A stretch of DNA of 5,337 nt from Candidatus Omnitrophota bacterium (lineage in GTDB: Bacteria > Omnitrophota > Gorgyraeia > JABMRG01), in contig JABMRG010000028.1 in NCBI GenBank assembly GCA_013202935.1, forward strand, positions 1 through 5,337, in the 5' to 3' direction. The notes under the pieces are model-generated. The model worked only from the letters and a program-made list of their open reading frames with translations, ran no database searches and was not told the DNA's origin. Every line of letters starts with the position of its first letter. The stretch's first letter is position 1. The translations under genes were made by a program, and so were the position numbers. This document shows positions 1-5,261 of the stretch, one piece after another.

Positions 1-1
1 G

Positions 2-451
2 GCATATGCATACATGCTGCTTTTAGGTAAAGAGGGCCTTATAGAGGTGAGCGAATATGCGGTCTTAAATGCAAATTATATACTTGCACGCTTAAAAGAA
101 TATTATGAGCTTGCCTTTGACAGAATATGTATGCATGAGTGTGTATTCTCTGCTTCTCGGCAGGCAGAAAAGGGTGTGCACGCTATAGATATAGCAAAAT
201 ACCTAGTAGATGAAGGAATTCATCCCCCTACAGTATATTTTCCGTTGGTAGTAAAAGAGGCTATGATGATAGAGCCTACTGAAACAGAGTCAAAAGAGAC
301 ACTCGATGAGTTTATAGATATTATGATAGAGGCTGCAGAGCTTGCAAAGACTGACTCTGCGAAACTTACCAATGCACCAGAGCATATGCCTGTTAAGCGG
401 CTTGATGAGGCAAAGGCAGCCCGCGAACTAAATCTACGATGGCAACCCTAA
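2..451 (+). CDS. gcvPB: Glycine dehydrogenase (decarboxylating) subunit 2, C-terminal part (5' end outside window)
   Basis: This is the C-terminal ~149 residues of the PLP-dependent P-protein of the glycine cleavage system. That enzyme decarboxylates glycine and passes the aminomethyl group to the lipoyl arm of GcvH. The reading frame is open from the window edge (AYAY before the first internal ATG at 14), so that ATG is not the real start. Recognisable family segments are VSEYAVLNANYILARLK, the CMHECVFSASRQ strand, HPPTVYFPLVV and AMMIEPTETESKETLDEF, which is highly typical of the P2 subunit of two-subunit enzymes. The PLP-binding lysine lies upstream of the window and cannot be checked. Family members are about 480 residues, so roughly two thirds is missing. 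The gene overlaps lipA by 13 nt, which suggests one transcript; lipA makes the cofactor of its partner GcvH. The identification is secure. Confidence 0.95.
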   Translation, partial: AYAYMLLLGKEGLIEVSEYAVLNANYILARLKEYYELAFDRICMHECVFSASRQAEKGVHAIDIAKYLVDEGIHPPTVYFPLVVKEAMMIEPTETESKETLDEFIDIMIEAAELAKTDSAKLTNAPEHMPVKRLDEAKAARELNLRWQP

Positions 452-1290
452 CAAAAAAGCCGAAATGGCTAAATAAGAGAATAAACTTAAGCGACTGCAG
501 TAATACAAAGTCGTTACTGAGAAGCCTGAATCTGCATACTGTATGTGAAGAAGCAGCCTGCCCGAATATTTCAGAATGTTTCCATAAGGGTACAGCCACT
601 TTTATGATACTGGGCAGCAATTGTACGCGCAGCTGTAAGTTCTGCAATATTAAGAACGGACAGCCTTCTTTAGTCGATAAAGATGAGCCAGTCCACATTG
701 CCGATGCTGTCAAGAAACTTGGCTTAAAGCATGTAGTAATTACAAGTGTTACTCGTGATGATTTAGAAGACGGCGGGGCAGAACAGTTTGCAAGGACAAT
801 CTCAAACATTCGTAGCCGTGTCGAAAGTATTGCCATAGAGGTCCTTATCCCTGATTTTAAAGGTAATAGAGAAGCTATAAAAAAGATAGCTGAGCAAGGC
901 CCTGATATAATAAATCACAATCTTGAAACTGTGCCAAGGCTATACCCTGCAATAAGGCCTGAAGCAGATTATAAGCGCTCATTGGAAGTCTTAAAGACAG
1001 CAAAAGAATCGGCTGGGCCTAAAGCTTATACTAAGAGTGGGATTATGCTAGGTTTTGGTGAAACTGAGAAAGAAATATTACAGGTCTTTGCAGATCTTAG
1101 AGGCATAGGGTGTGATTTCCTAAGCATAGGGCAATATCTTGCCCCTAGCAGGGAACACTATCCTGTGAAGGAGTATATCACACCTAATAAGTTTCAGTAT
1201 TATAAGAGAGAAGCAGAGGAGATGGGGTTTAAGTTTGTAGCAAGTGCGCCGTATGTACGCAGTTCGTATTTGGCGGAGGAATATATATGA
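439..1290 (+). CDS. lipA: Lipoyl synthase (radical SAM)
   Basis: LipA inserts two sulfur atoms at C6 and C8 of protein-bound octanoyl groups, giving the lipoyl cofactor of GcvH and 2-oxoacid dehydrogenases. Both cluster motifs are intact. C36-X4-C41-X5-C47 binds the auxiliary [4Fe-4S] cluster that is sacrificed as sulfur donor. C62-X3-C66-X2-C69 binds the radical-SAM cluster. The C-terminal RSSY motif (274-277), whose serine ligates the auxiliary cluster, is also present. The length of 283 aa is normal. The ATG at 439 overlaps gcvPB by 13 nt and has no clear Shine-Dalgarno close by, so translation is probably coupled to gcvPB. The early conserved KPKWLNKRI supports this start. No lipB or lplA is visible nearby. 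LipA consumes Fe-S clusters, so the Fe-S assembly operon about 1 kb downstream is a sensible neighbour, although it has its own promoter. Confidence 0.97.
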   Translation: MATLTKKPKWLNKRINLSDCSNTKSLLRSLNLHTVCEEAACPNISECFHKGTATFMILGSNCTRSCKFCNIKNGQPSLVDKDEPVHIADAVKKLGLKHVVITSVTRDDLEDGGAEQFARTISNIRSRVESIAIEVLIPDFKGNREAIKKIAEQGPDIINHNLETVPRLYPAIRPEADYKRSLEVLKTAKESAGPKAYTKSGIMLGFGETEKEILQVFADLRGIGCDFLSIGQYLAPSREHYPVKEYITPNKFQYYKREAEEMGFKFVASAPYVRSSYLAEEYI

Positions 1291-2252
1291 AGGTAGTTGT
1301 AACTGGGGGAGCTGGTTTTATTGGAAGTTGCCTGATCTGGAAGCTGAATGAGCAGGGTATAGATGATATTATAGCTGTAGATATTGGTGAGAAGAAAGAC
1401 TCCGAAAATCTTGCAGGCAAAAAGATTGCAGATTATATTGAGCGCGATAAATTCCTAGAACTTGTCAATAGCGATAAGCTTGATAAGAATATAGATATGG
1501 TTATTCACTTTGGGGCGTGCACAGACACAACAGAAAGGGATAGCGCATATCTTGCAAAGAACAATTATCTTTATTCAAAAAAACTTGCCGAGTGGTGCCT
1601 TAAGAATGGCAAGAGGTACATATATGCAAGTAGTGCCGCTACCTATGGTGCAGGGGAATTGGGTTATTCTGACAAGGATGACCTTATGCCATCACTTAAA
1701 CCCTTGAACGAATACGGAAATTCAAAGCAGCTTTTTGATCTCTGGGTTCTAGAGAATAAGTTACAAGAGAAGCTTGTAGGGTTTAAGTTTTTTAATGTAT
1801 ATGGCCCAAATGAGTATCATAAAGCTGATATGCGTAGCATGATAAATAAAGGTTATCATCAGATAAAAGAGACTGGAAAGATACGTCTTTTTAAATCTCA
1901 TAAACCAGAATATAAAGATGGCCAACAGAAGAGAGATTTTATATATGTAAAGGATTCTGTTGAGGTGGTATGGTATTTCATAGAAAATCCTACAAAATTC
2001 GGCATATATAACCTGGGAACAGGCCAGGCGCATACATGGAACGATCTTGCTAATGCGCTCTTTTTGGCATTAGATATTGAGCCTAATATAGAGTATTTTG
2101 ATATGCCTGAAAACTTAAGAAACCAGTATCAGTATTTTACAGAGGCAGAGCTGACTAAGCTAAGAGCCGCAGGATGTGATTATAAATTTAGCTCCCTCAA
2201 GAAGGCAGTTAAAGATTATATCAGCTATCTGGAAGCAGGCAGCTATCTTTAA
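1287..2252 (+). CDS. hldD: ADP-L-glycero-D-manno-heptose 6-epimerase
   Basis: This cytoplasmic epimerase makes ADP-L-glycero-D-manno-heptose, the donor for the heptose residues of the LPS inner core. It is an extended short-chain dehydrogenase/reductase. The Rossmann motif G7-G-A-G10-F-I-G13 binds NADP, D32 ends the second strand, and ASSAATYG precedes the catalytic Y143-X3-K147. FNVYGPNEYHK carries K179, matching the second catalytic lysine known in the E. coli enzyme (K178). The 321 aa compare with about 310 in E. coli, and the similarity runs end to end, through FNLGTG-like YNLGTGQAH and LRAAG near the C-terminus. The start ATG overlaps the lipA stop (ATGA) with a good GGAGGA ribosome site at 1275-1280, so it is translationally coupled to lipA. 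It implies a Gram-negative envelope. Other heptose genes (hldE, gmhA, gmhB) are not in the window. Confidence 0.95.
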   Translation: MKVVVTGGAGFIGSCLIWKLNEQGIDDIIAVDIGEKKDSENLAGKKIADYIERDKFLELVNSDKLDKNIDMVIHFGACTDTTERDSAYLAKNNYLYSKKLAEWCLKNGKRYIYASSAATYGAGELGYSDKDDLMPSLKPLNEYGNSKQLFDLWVLENKLQEKLVGFKFFNVYGPNEYHKADMRSMINKGYHQIKETGKIRLFKSHKPEYKDGQQKRDFIYVKDSVEVVWYFIENPTKFGIYNLGTGQAHTWNDLANALFLALDIEPNIEYFDMPENLRNQYQYFTEAELTKLRAAGCDYKFSSLKKAVKDYISYLEAGSYL

Positions 2253-2254
2253 AA

Positions 2255-2285
2255 ATAATACTTGACAAAAAATAGCGGGTATTAT
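2255..2285. promoter_or_regulatory. Inverted-repeat operator, IscR type-1-like
   Basis: Two 10-bp half-sites, ATAATACTTG (2255-2264) and CGGGTATTAT (2276-2285), are inverted copies matching at 8 of 10 positions, separated by 11 bp. The core keeps the spacing of the E. coli IscR type-1 consensus: ATA-C-TT-GAC at 2258-2266 and C-GGG-TAT at 2276-2282, 25 bp overall. The middle five-odd positions do not fit the consensus. The left arm covers the start of the -35 box and the right arm ends on the first base of the -10 box, so a bound dimer would block RNA polymerase. It lies directly upstream of an Rrf2 regulator gene, so autorepression is the natural reading. The palindrome is seen in the sequence; the binding protein is inferred. 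Confidence 0.7.
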
Positions 2286-2290
2286 ATAAT
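2262..2290 (+). promoter_or_regulatory. Consensus sigma70 promoter of the Fe-S/iron operon
   Basis: A perfect -35 box TTGACA (2262-2267) and a perfect -10 box TATAAT (2285-2290) are separated by exactly 17 bp. Transcription would start near 2297, giving a leader of about 22 nt before the ATG at 2319. That leader contains the AGAAGG ribosome site at 2305-2310. The promoter begins 10 nt after the hldD stop codon. A promoter this strong, overlapped by a palindromic operator, fits a gene set kept off by a repressor until needed. Confidence 0.85.
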
Positions 2291-2318
2291 TATGCACCAT
2301 GGAAAGAAGGTTTAAGTT

Positions 2319-2753
2319 ATGAAGATAAATTCCCGCTTGGATTATGCTTTGTCTTGCGCTATACGTATAGCAGATAAGTATAAAGAAAAGAAACCCGTTT
2401 CAGTTGCTTCTATTTCAGCAAAAGAAAGGATCGACTCTGATTATGTAGAGCAGCTTCTTATCTGTTTAAAGAGAGCCAAGATCCTTAAGAGCGTACGCGG
2501 TCCTGGTGGTGGGTATATGTTAGCAAAGGCTCCTAATAAGATTTTAGCAAAGGATATAGTCTTGGCTGTTGAAAGAGAAGTCTTAGAACTTATATGTTAC
2601 AGACAAAAGGGAAGAAGGGTAAAGTGTATCCATTCTTCAGATTGTAAAGTAAAAGGTTTCTGGCTCGGATTGAAAGAGAAGATGGAATCTTATTTAGTAA
2701 CTTATTCCCTGAAAGACCTTGTATTGCTAAGAAGAAAACAGAAGGATTGGTGA
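2319..2753 (+). CDS. Rrf2-family Fe-S-sensing transcriptional regulator (IscR-like)
   Basis: This 144-aa protein is a winged-helix Rrf2 regulator that probably controls the downstream Fe-S operon. The N-terminal helix has MKINSRLDYAL. The helix-turn-helix covers about residues 27-52 (with Y-V-E44-Q, equivalent to E43 of IscR), and the wing is SVRGPGGGYML. Three cysteines, C93-X9-C103-X5-C109, occupy the cluster-ligand region known from IscR (C92, C98, C104) and NsrR, followed by the usual FW and a C-terminal dimer helix. The spacing between the first two cysteines is four residues longer than in IscR. The position of the IscR fourth ligand H107 is a lysine (K112) here, while D8, the NsrR-type aspartate ligand, is present. 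The stop codon is 2 nt before nifS. Family and cluster binding are strongly suggested; calling it IscR rather than another Rrf2 sensor rests mainly on context and the upstream operator. Confidence 0.9.
   Translation: MKINSRLDYALSCAIRIADKYKEKKPVSVASISAKERIDSDYVEQLLICLKRAKILKSVRGPGGGYMLAKAPNKILAKDIVLAVEREVLELICYRQKGRRVKCIHSSDCKVKGFWLGLKEKMESYLVTYSLKDLVLLRRKQKDW
2741..2746 (+). promoter_or_regulatory. Ribosome binding site deciding the nifS start
   Basis: GAAGGA lies inside the end of the regulator gene, 9 nt before the ATG at 2756. Upstream in-frame TTG (2747) and GTG (2750) codons are too close to this site to use it, so the ATG at 2756 is the best start. Confidence 0.6.
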
Positions 2754-2755
2754 TT

Positions 2756-3943
2756 ATGTCCAAGAGAAAGATTTATCTAGATCATAATGCTACAACACCG
2801 CTTCATCCTGAAGTGAAAAAGGCTTTAAAAGATGCTATGGAGTTGTTTGGAAATGCGTCAAGTCTTCATGACTATGGTAGAGCTACTAAGGCTGCTATTG
2901 AGAAGGCACGTAAAGATATAGCCGGTTTTATTAATGCAAAGCCGGATGAGGTCATATTTACAGGAAGCGGGTCTGAGTCTAATAACACAGTATTAAATAT
3001 TGTTCAATGCTGCTCATCTGTCTGTAACGTAGCTCATGGGCATAGGCATGAGATCATAACATCCAAGATCGAGCACCCTTGTATCTTGGAGAGTTCAAAA
3101 TGTTTGCTTGAAAGAGGTACGCCTGTCACATATATAAAAGTAGACAAATATGGCAAGGTAGATATCGATGAACTCAAGAAGAAGATATCTAAAAAGACCC
3201 TGCTTGTTTCTATTATGATGGCCAATAATGAGATAGGGACAATAGAGGATGTTAAAAGAATAGCTAAGATAACGCATGATAATGGTGCCCTATTCCATAC
3301 TGATGCTGTTCAGGCGGTTGGTAAGGTTCCTGTTGATGTCAGGGCACTCAATGTAGACTTTTTGTCATTTTCAGCGCATAAGATCTATGGTCCAAAAGGC
3401 ATAGGTGGCCTATATGTAAGAAGTAGTGTTCCGTTCTGTCCTCTTATAAGAGGGGGGCATCAGGAACAGGGTAGGCGCGCTGGCACAGAAAATACTCTTG
3501 GTATAATAGGCCTTGCAAAGGCTCTTCAAATGCGCAAGAAAGAGATGAGTCAGGAAGCAAAGCGATTTCTGGGGTATAAGAAGAGATTAAAAAAGGCCAT
3601 AGAAGATAAGATACCAAAGGTGAGTTTTAATGGTCATCCAACAGACTCGTTAACCTCAACATTGAATGTATCATTCGAGGGTTCAGAAGGCGAAGCAATA
3701 CTACTATACCTTGACATGGAAGGTATCGCTGTTTCAACAGGCTCTGCTTGTGCCTCTGGCTCACTCGATCCTTCGCATGTACTTTTGGCTGTAGGCTTAG
3801 GCCCAGAAAAGGCACACGGTGCTATTCGTTTCAGCATGGGCAGAGATACCACCAAAGAAGATATAGATTATGTTATAGAGAAACTGCCAAAGGTTATAAA
3901 GAAGGTAAGAGATATATCTTCTGCATATCCAGCAAAAAAGTAA
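2756..3943 (+). CDS. nifS: Cysteine desulfurase, NifS/IscS type (class I)
   Basis: This PLP enzyme converts cysteine to alanine and carries the released sulfur as a persulfide on its active-site cysteine for delivery to the scaffold protein encoded next. It opens with the family signature IYLDHNATTPLHPEV. H107 in SKIEH stacks on PLP, K209 in SFSAHK forms the Schiff base, and RRAGTEN is present. The persulfide cysteine C332 sits in the class I loop STGSACASGSLDPSHV. The 395 aa are normal for the family. The segment 85-98 just before the IITSKIEH strand is unusual: it is about six residues longer than in IscS and carries C85, C86, C90, H94, H96 and H98. The start follows the regulator stop by 2 nt. 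The NifS name is chosen from loop sequence and neighbour; whether it serves nitrogenase or general housekeeping cannot be told, but no nif structural genes are seen. Confidence 0.95.
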   Translation: MSKRKIYLDHNATTPLHPEVKKALKDAMELFGNASSLHDYGRATKAAIEKARKDIAGFINAKPDEVIFTGSGSESNNTVLNIVQCCSSVCNVAHGHRHEIITSKIEHPCILESSKCLLERGTPVTYIKVDKYGKVDIDELKKKISKKTLLVSIMMANNEIGTIEDVKRIAKITHDNGALFHTDAVQAVGKVPVDVRALNVDFLSFSAHKIYGPKGIGGLYVRSSVPFCPLIRGGHQEQGRRAGTENTLGIIGLAKALQMRKKEMSQEAKRFLGYKKRLKKAIEDKIPKVSFNGHPTDSLTSTLNVSFEGSEGEAILLYLDMEGIAVSTGSACASGSLDPSHVLLAVGLGPEKAHGAIRFSMGRDTTKEDIDYVIEKLPKVIKKVRDISSAYPAKK

Positions 3944-3952
3944 GGGTATAAT

Positions 3953-4564
3953 ATGGATAAGTCTAACATATGGGTTTATAGCGATAAAATAAAAAAGCAC
4001 TTTACTCAACCCAAAAATCTTCTTGATGATGAGAAGAAATATAAGGAAGATGGCAAGGGTATAGTGGGTAATATAAAATGTGGTGATCAGATGCTTATGG
4101 TCATCAAGGTTGATAAGGATAAGCACACAATAACAGACTGTAAGTGGAAGACATATGGTTGTGCAAGTGCAATAGCAAGTACCTCTATACTCTCTGAGAT
4201 GGTAAAAGGCATGAAGATTAATGAGGCCTATAAATTATCACCGAAAGATATAGCAAGCAAGTTAGGTGGCCTTCCTGAGCATAAGATACACTGTTCTGTC
4301 TTAGGTGATAAGGCCCTGCGTGCTGCTATAGATGATTACTATAAGCGTAATGGCATGGAGGAAAGGATCAAGAAGGAAAAGGCAAAGATAGTATGCCAAT
4401 GCATGAATGTCACTGATCTAGAGATAGAACACGCTGTGCTCGAAGGTACAAGAACATACCTTGAGCTCCAAGAGAAGACGAAGATAGGCACTGTATGTGG
4501 ACAATGCAAACCAGAAACACTGAAGCTACTTGACAAATACATAAAGCAACACTTTGACAAATAG
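3953..4564 (+). CDS. nifU: NifU-like Fe-S scaffold: IscU domain plus BFD-type [2Fe-2S] domain
   Basis: This scaffold protein receives sulfur from NifS and iron to build Fe-S clusters. Residues ~7-130 are an IscU/NifU N-terminal domain with all three ligand cysteines: C43 (in CGD, with the D45 that tunes cluster release), C70 (TYGCASAIAS) and C114 (KIHCS). After a short charged linker, residues ~145-200 form a BFD-like ferredoxin domain with C148-X-C150 and C182-X2-C185, as in the central domain of NifU, which holds a permanent [2Fe-2S] cluster. The C-terminal Nfu domain of full-length NifU is absent (203 aa versus about 280-310), but a separate Nfu gene starts at 5262. The gene begins 9 nt after nifS with a TAAGGG ribosome site at 3941-3946. 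The split architecture is clear; the redox role of the BFD domain is known only from NifU relatives. Confidence 0.93.
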   Translation: MDKSNIWVYSDKIKKHFTQPKNLLDDEKKYKEDGKGIVGNIKCGDQMLMVIKVDKDKHTITDCKWKTYGCASAIASTSILSEMVKGMKINEAYKLSPKDIASKLGGLPEHKIHCSVLGDKALRAAIDDYYKRNGMEERIKKEKAKIVCQCMNVTDLEIEHAVLEGTRTYLELQEKTKIGTVCGQCKPETLKLLDKYIKQHFDK

Positions 4565-4565
4565 A

Positions 4566-4749
4566 GGGAACGTTTCACTCGCTTCTAACTTATTAGCCTG
4601 CAACAAGTTATGGCTGTGGCTATTACACTTTACAATAGCTTAATACATAGTAAAGTAAGTAAAGTGTCCCCATGCTTGAAGCAAAAGTGTAATGGTCAAC
4701 TCCATAACTTATTGAAGCACAAAGGGTTGTGAGCGAGTGAAACGTTCCC
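4566..4749. repeat. 184-bp imperfect inverted-repeat element (MITE/REP-like or large RNA hairpin)
   Basis: This element fills nearly all of the 201-bp gap between nifU and ferritin. Its ends are perfect 18-bp inverted repeats, GGGAACGTTTCACTCGCT (4566-4583) and its complement at 4732-4749. Two inner blocks pair in the same register around one centre (4657.5): CAACAAGTTATGG (4601-4613) with 4702-4714, 12 of 13, and ATTACACTT (4622-4630) with 4685-4693, perfect. The stretches between them have diverged but are of equal length on both sides (17 nt outer, 8 nt inner). It contains no credible gene. It starts 1 nt after the nifU stop and ends 4 nt before the ferritin ribosome site. No clean target-site duplication is visible. 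A non-autonomous mobile element is the favoured reading; a processed or attenuating operon hairpin is the alternative. Confidence 0.85.
4625..4667. repeat. Nested alternative hairpin in the centre of the inverted-repeat element
   Basis: ACACTTTAC (4625-4633) is the perfect complement of GTAAAGTGT (4659-4667), with a 25-nt loop. This pairing competes with the outer register, in which ATTACACTT pairs with 4685-4693. The 3' arm is the second copy of a 9-nt tandem repeat (GTAAAGTAA at 4650-4658, GTAAAGTGT at 4659-4667). A small hairpin, TGCTT-G-AAGCA, follows at 4673-4683. Confidence 0.55.
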
Positions 4750-4753
4750 ATAT

Positions 4754-4760
4754 AAGGAGG
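4754..4760 (+). promoter_or_regulatory. Strong ribosome binding site of the ferritin gene
   Basis: AAGGAGG lies 5 nt before the ATG at 4766. A closer ATG at 4761 opens only a two-codon frame (Met-Arg-stop), so 4766 is the true start. The site begins just outside the right arm of the inverted repeat and would stay accessible if that arm were folded. Confidence 0.8.
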
Positions 4761-4765
4761 ATGAG

Positions 4766-5254
4766 ATGATAAGTGAGAATATGGCGAAAAAGTTACAGCA
4801 TCAGATGAATAGAGAGATATATTCCGGGTATTTATACTTGGGCATGGCAGCATATGCAGATTCAACAGGTAAGCCGGGTTTTGCACACTGGTTCAGGAGG
4901 CAGTTTCATGAGGAGCTTGAGCATGCAGAACGATTTTACGATTATCTTATAAACCAGGGCGCAAGGGTTATGATGGAGCCCATTGAGCAACCGCCACAGG
5001 AGTTTTCATCTGCGCCTGAGCTTTTTGAAAAGACACTTGCCCATGAAAAGGCGGTCACCGGGCTGATACATGATCTGGTTGAAGCTGCTAAGCAAGAAGA
5101 TGATAAAGCGACCGAGGAGTTCTTACAGTGGTTTGTCAAGGAGCAGATTGAAGAAGAATTAACGCCTGCAAATATTATTAAAAAGATAGATAATACAGGC
5201 AGGGATGAAGCAGGTGTAGCAAAGATAGATGAACAACTTGTGCTGAGAAAGTGA
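4766..5254 (+). CDS. ftn: Non-heme ferritin (FtnA type)
   Basis: This cytoplasmic 24-mer iron-storage protein oxidises Fe(II) at a di-iron ferroxidase centre and stores it as ferric mineral. The ligands fall at the same residue numbers as in E. coli FtnA: E17 (NREIYSGYLYL), E50 and H53 (HEELEHAERF), E94 (LAHEKAV), and Q127 and E130 in the fourth helix (FLQWFVKEQIEEE). The length of 162 aa is typical. There is no methionine placed as the heme ligand of bacterioferritin, and the sequence follows FtnA rather than Bfr or Dps. It sits between the NifU-like scaffold and the Nfu gene, so iron storage is built into the Fe-S assembly operon. The inverted-repeat element separates it from nifU. I see no convincing promoter of its own, so it is probably transcribed through the element. 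Confidence 0.95.
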   Translation: MISENMAKKLQHQMNREIYSGYLYLGMAAYADSTGKPGFAHWFRRQFHEELEHAERFYDYLINQGARVMMEPIEQPPQEFSSAPELFEKTLAHEKAVTGLIHDLVEAAKQEDDKATEEFLQWFVKEQIEEELTPANIIKKIDNTGRDEAGVAKIDEQLVLRK

Positions 5255-5261
5255 GAAAAAC

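Noticed and set aside
393..836. Minus-strand 147-codon open frame antisense to lipA
   Set aside because: It lies opposite the conserved cysteine motifs of lipA and has no family features.
2747..2755. Earlier TTG/GTG starts for nifS overlapping the regulator stop
   Set aside because: They sit 0-3 nt from the GAAGGA ribosome site, too close to be used. The ATG at 2756 has proper spacing and gives the usual short N-terminus before IYLDHNATT.
3947..3952. TATAAT just before the NifU-like gene as a -10 box
   Set aside because: It touches the ATG at 3953, so transcription would begin inside the gene. There is no -35 box at the right distance. It reflects AT-rich sequence.
4608..4636. Possible ferritin promoter in the element (TTATGG, 17-bp spacer, TACAAT)
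   Set aside because: The -10-like TACAAT is fair, but the -35 is poor and overlaps the conserved inverted-repeat block, so chance in AT-rich DNA is more likely.
4566..4749. Simple intrinsic terminator after nifU
   Set aside because: The arms are 148 bp apart, the structure is not GC-rich near its end, and no run of T follows the right arm (it is followed by ATATAAGGAGG). It may still cause partial termination or processing, but it is not a standard terminator.
4623..4886. Minus-strand open frame across the inverted-repeat element and ferritin start
   Set aside because: It runs antisense to the strongly supported ferritin gene and through a palindrome; no recognisable domain or ribosome site supports it.
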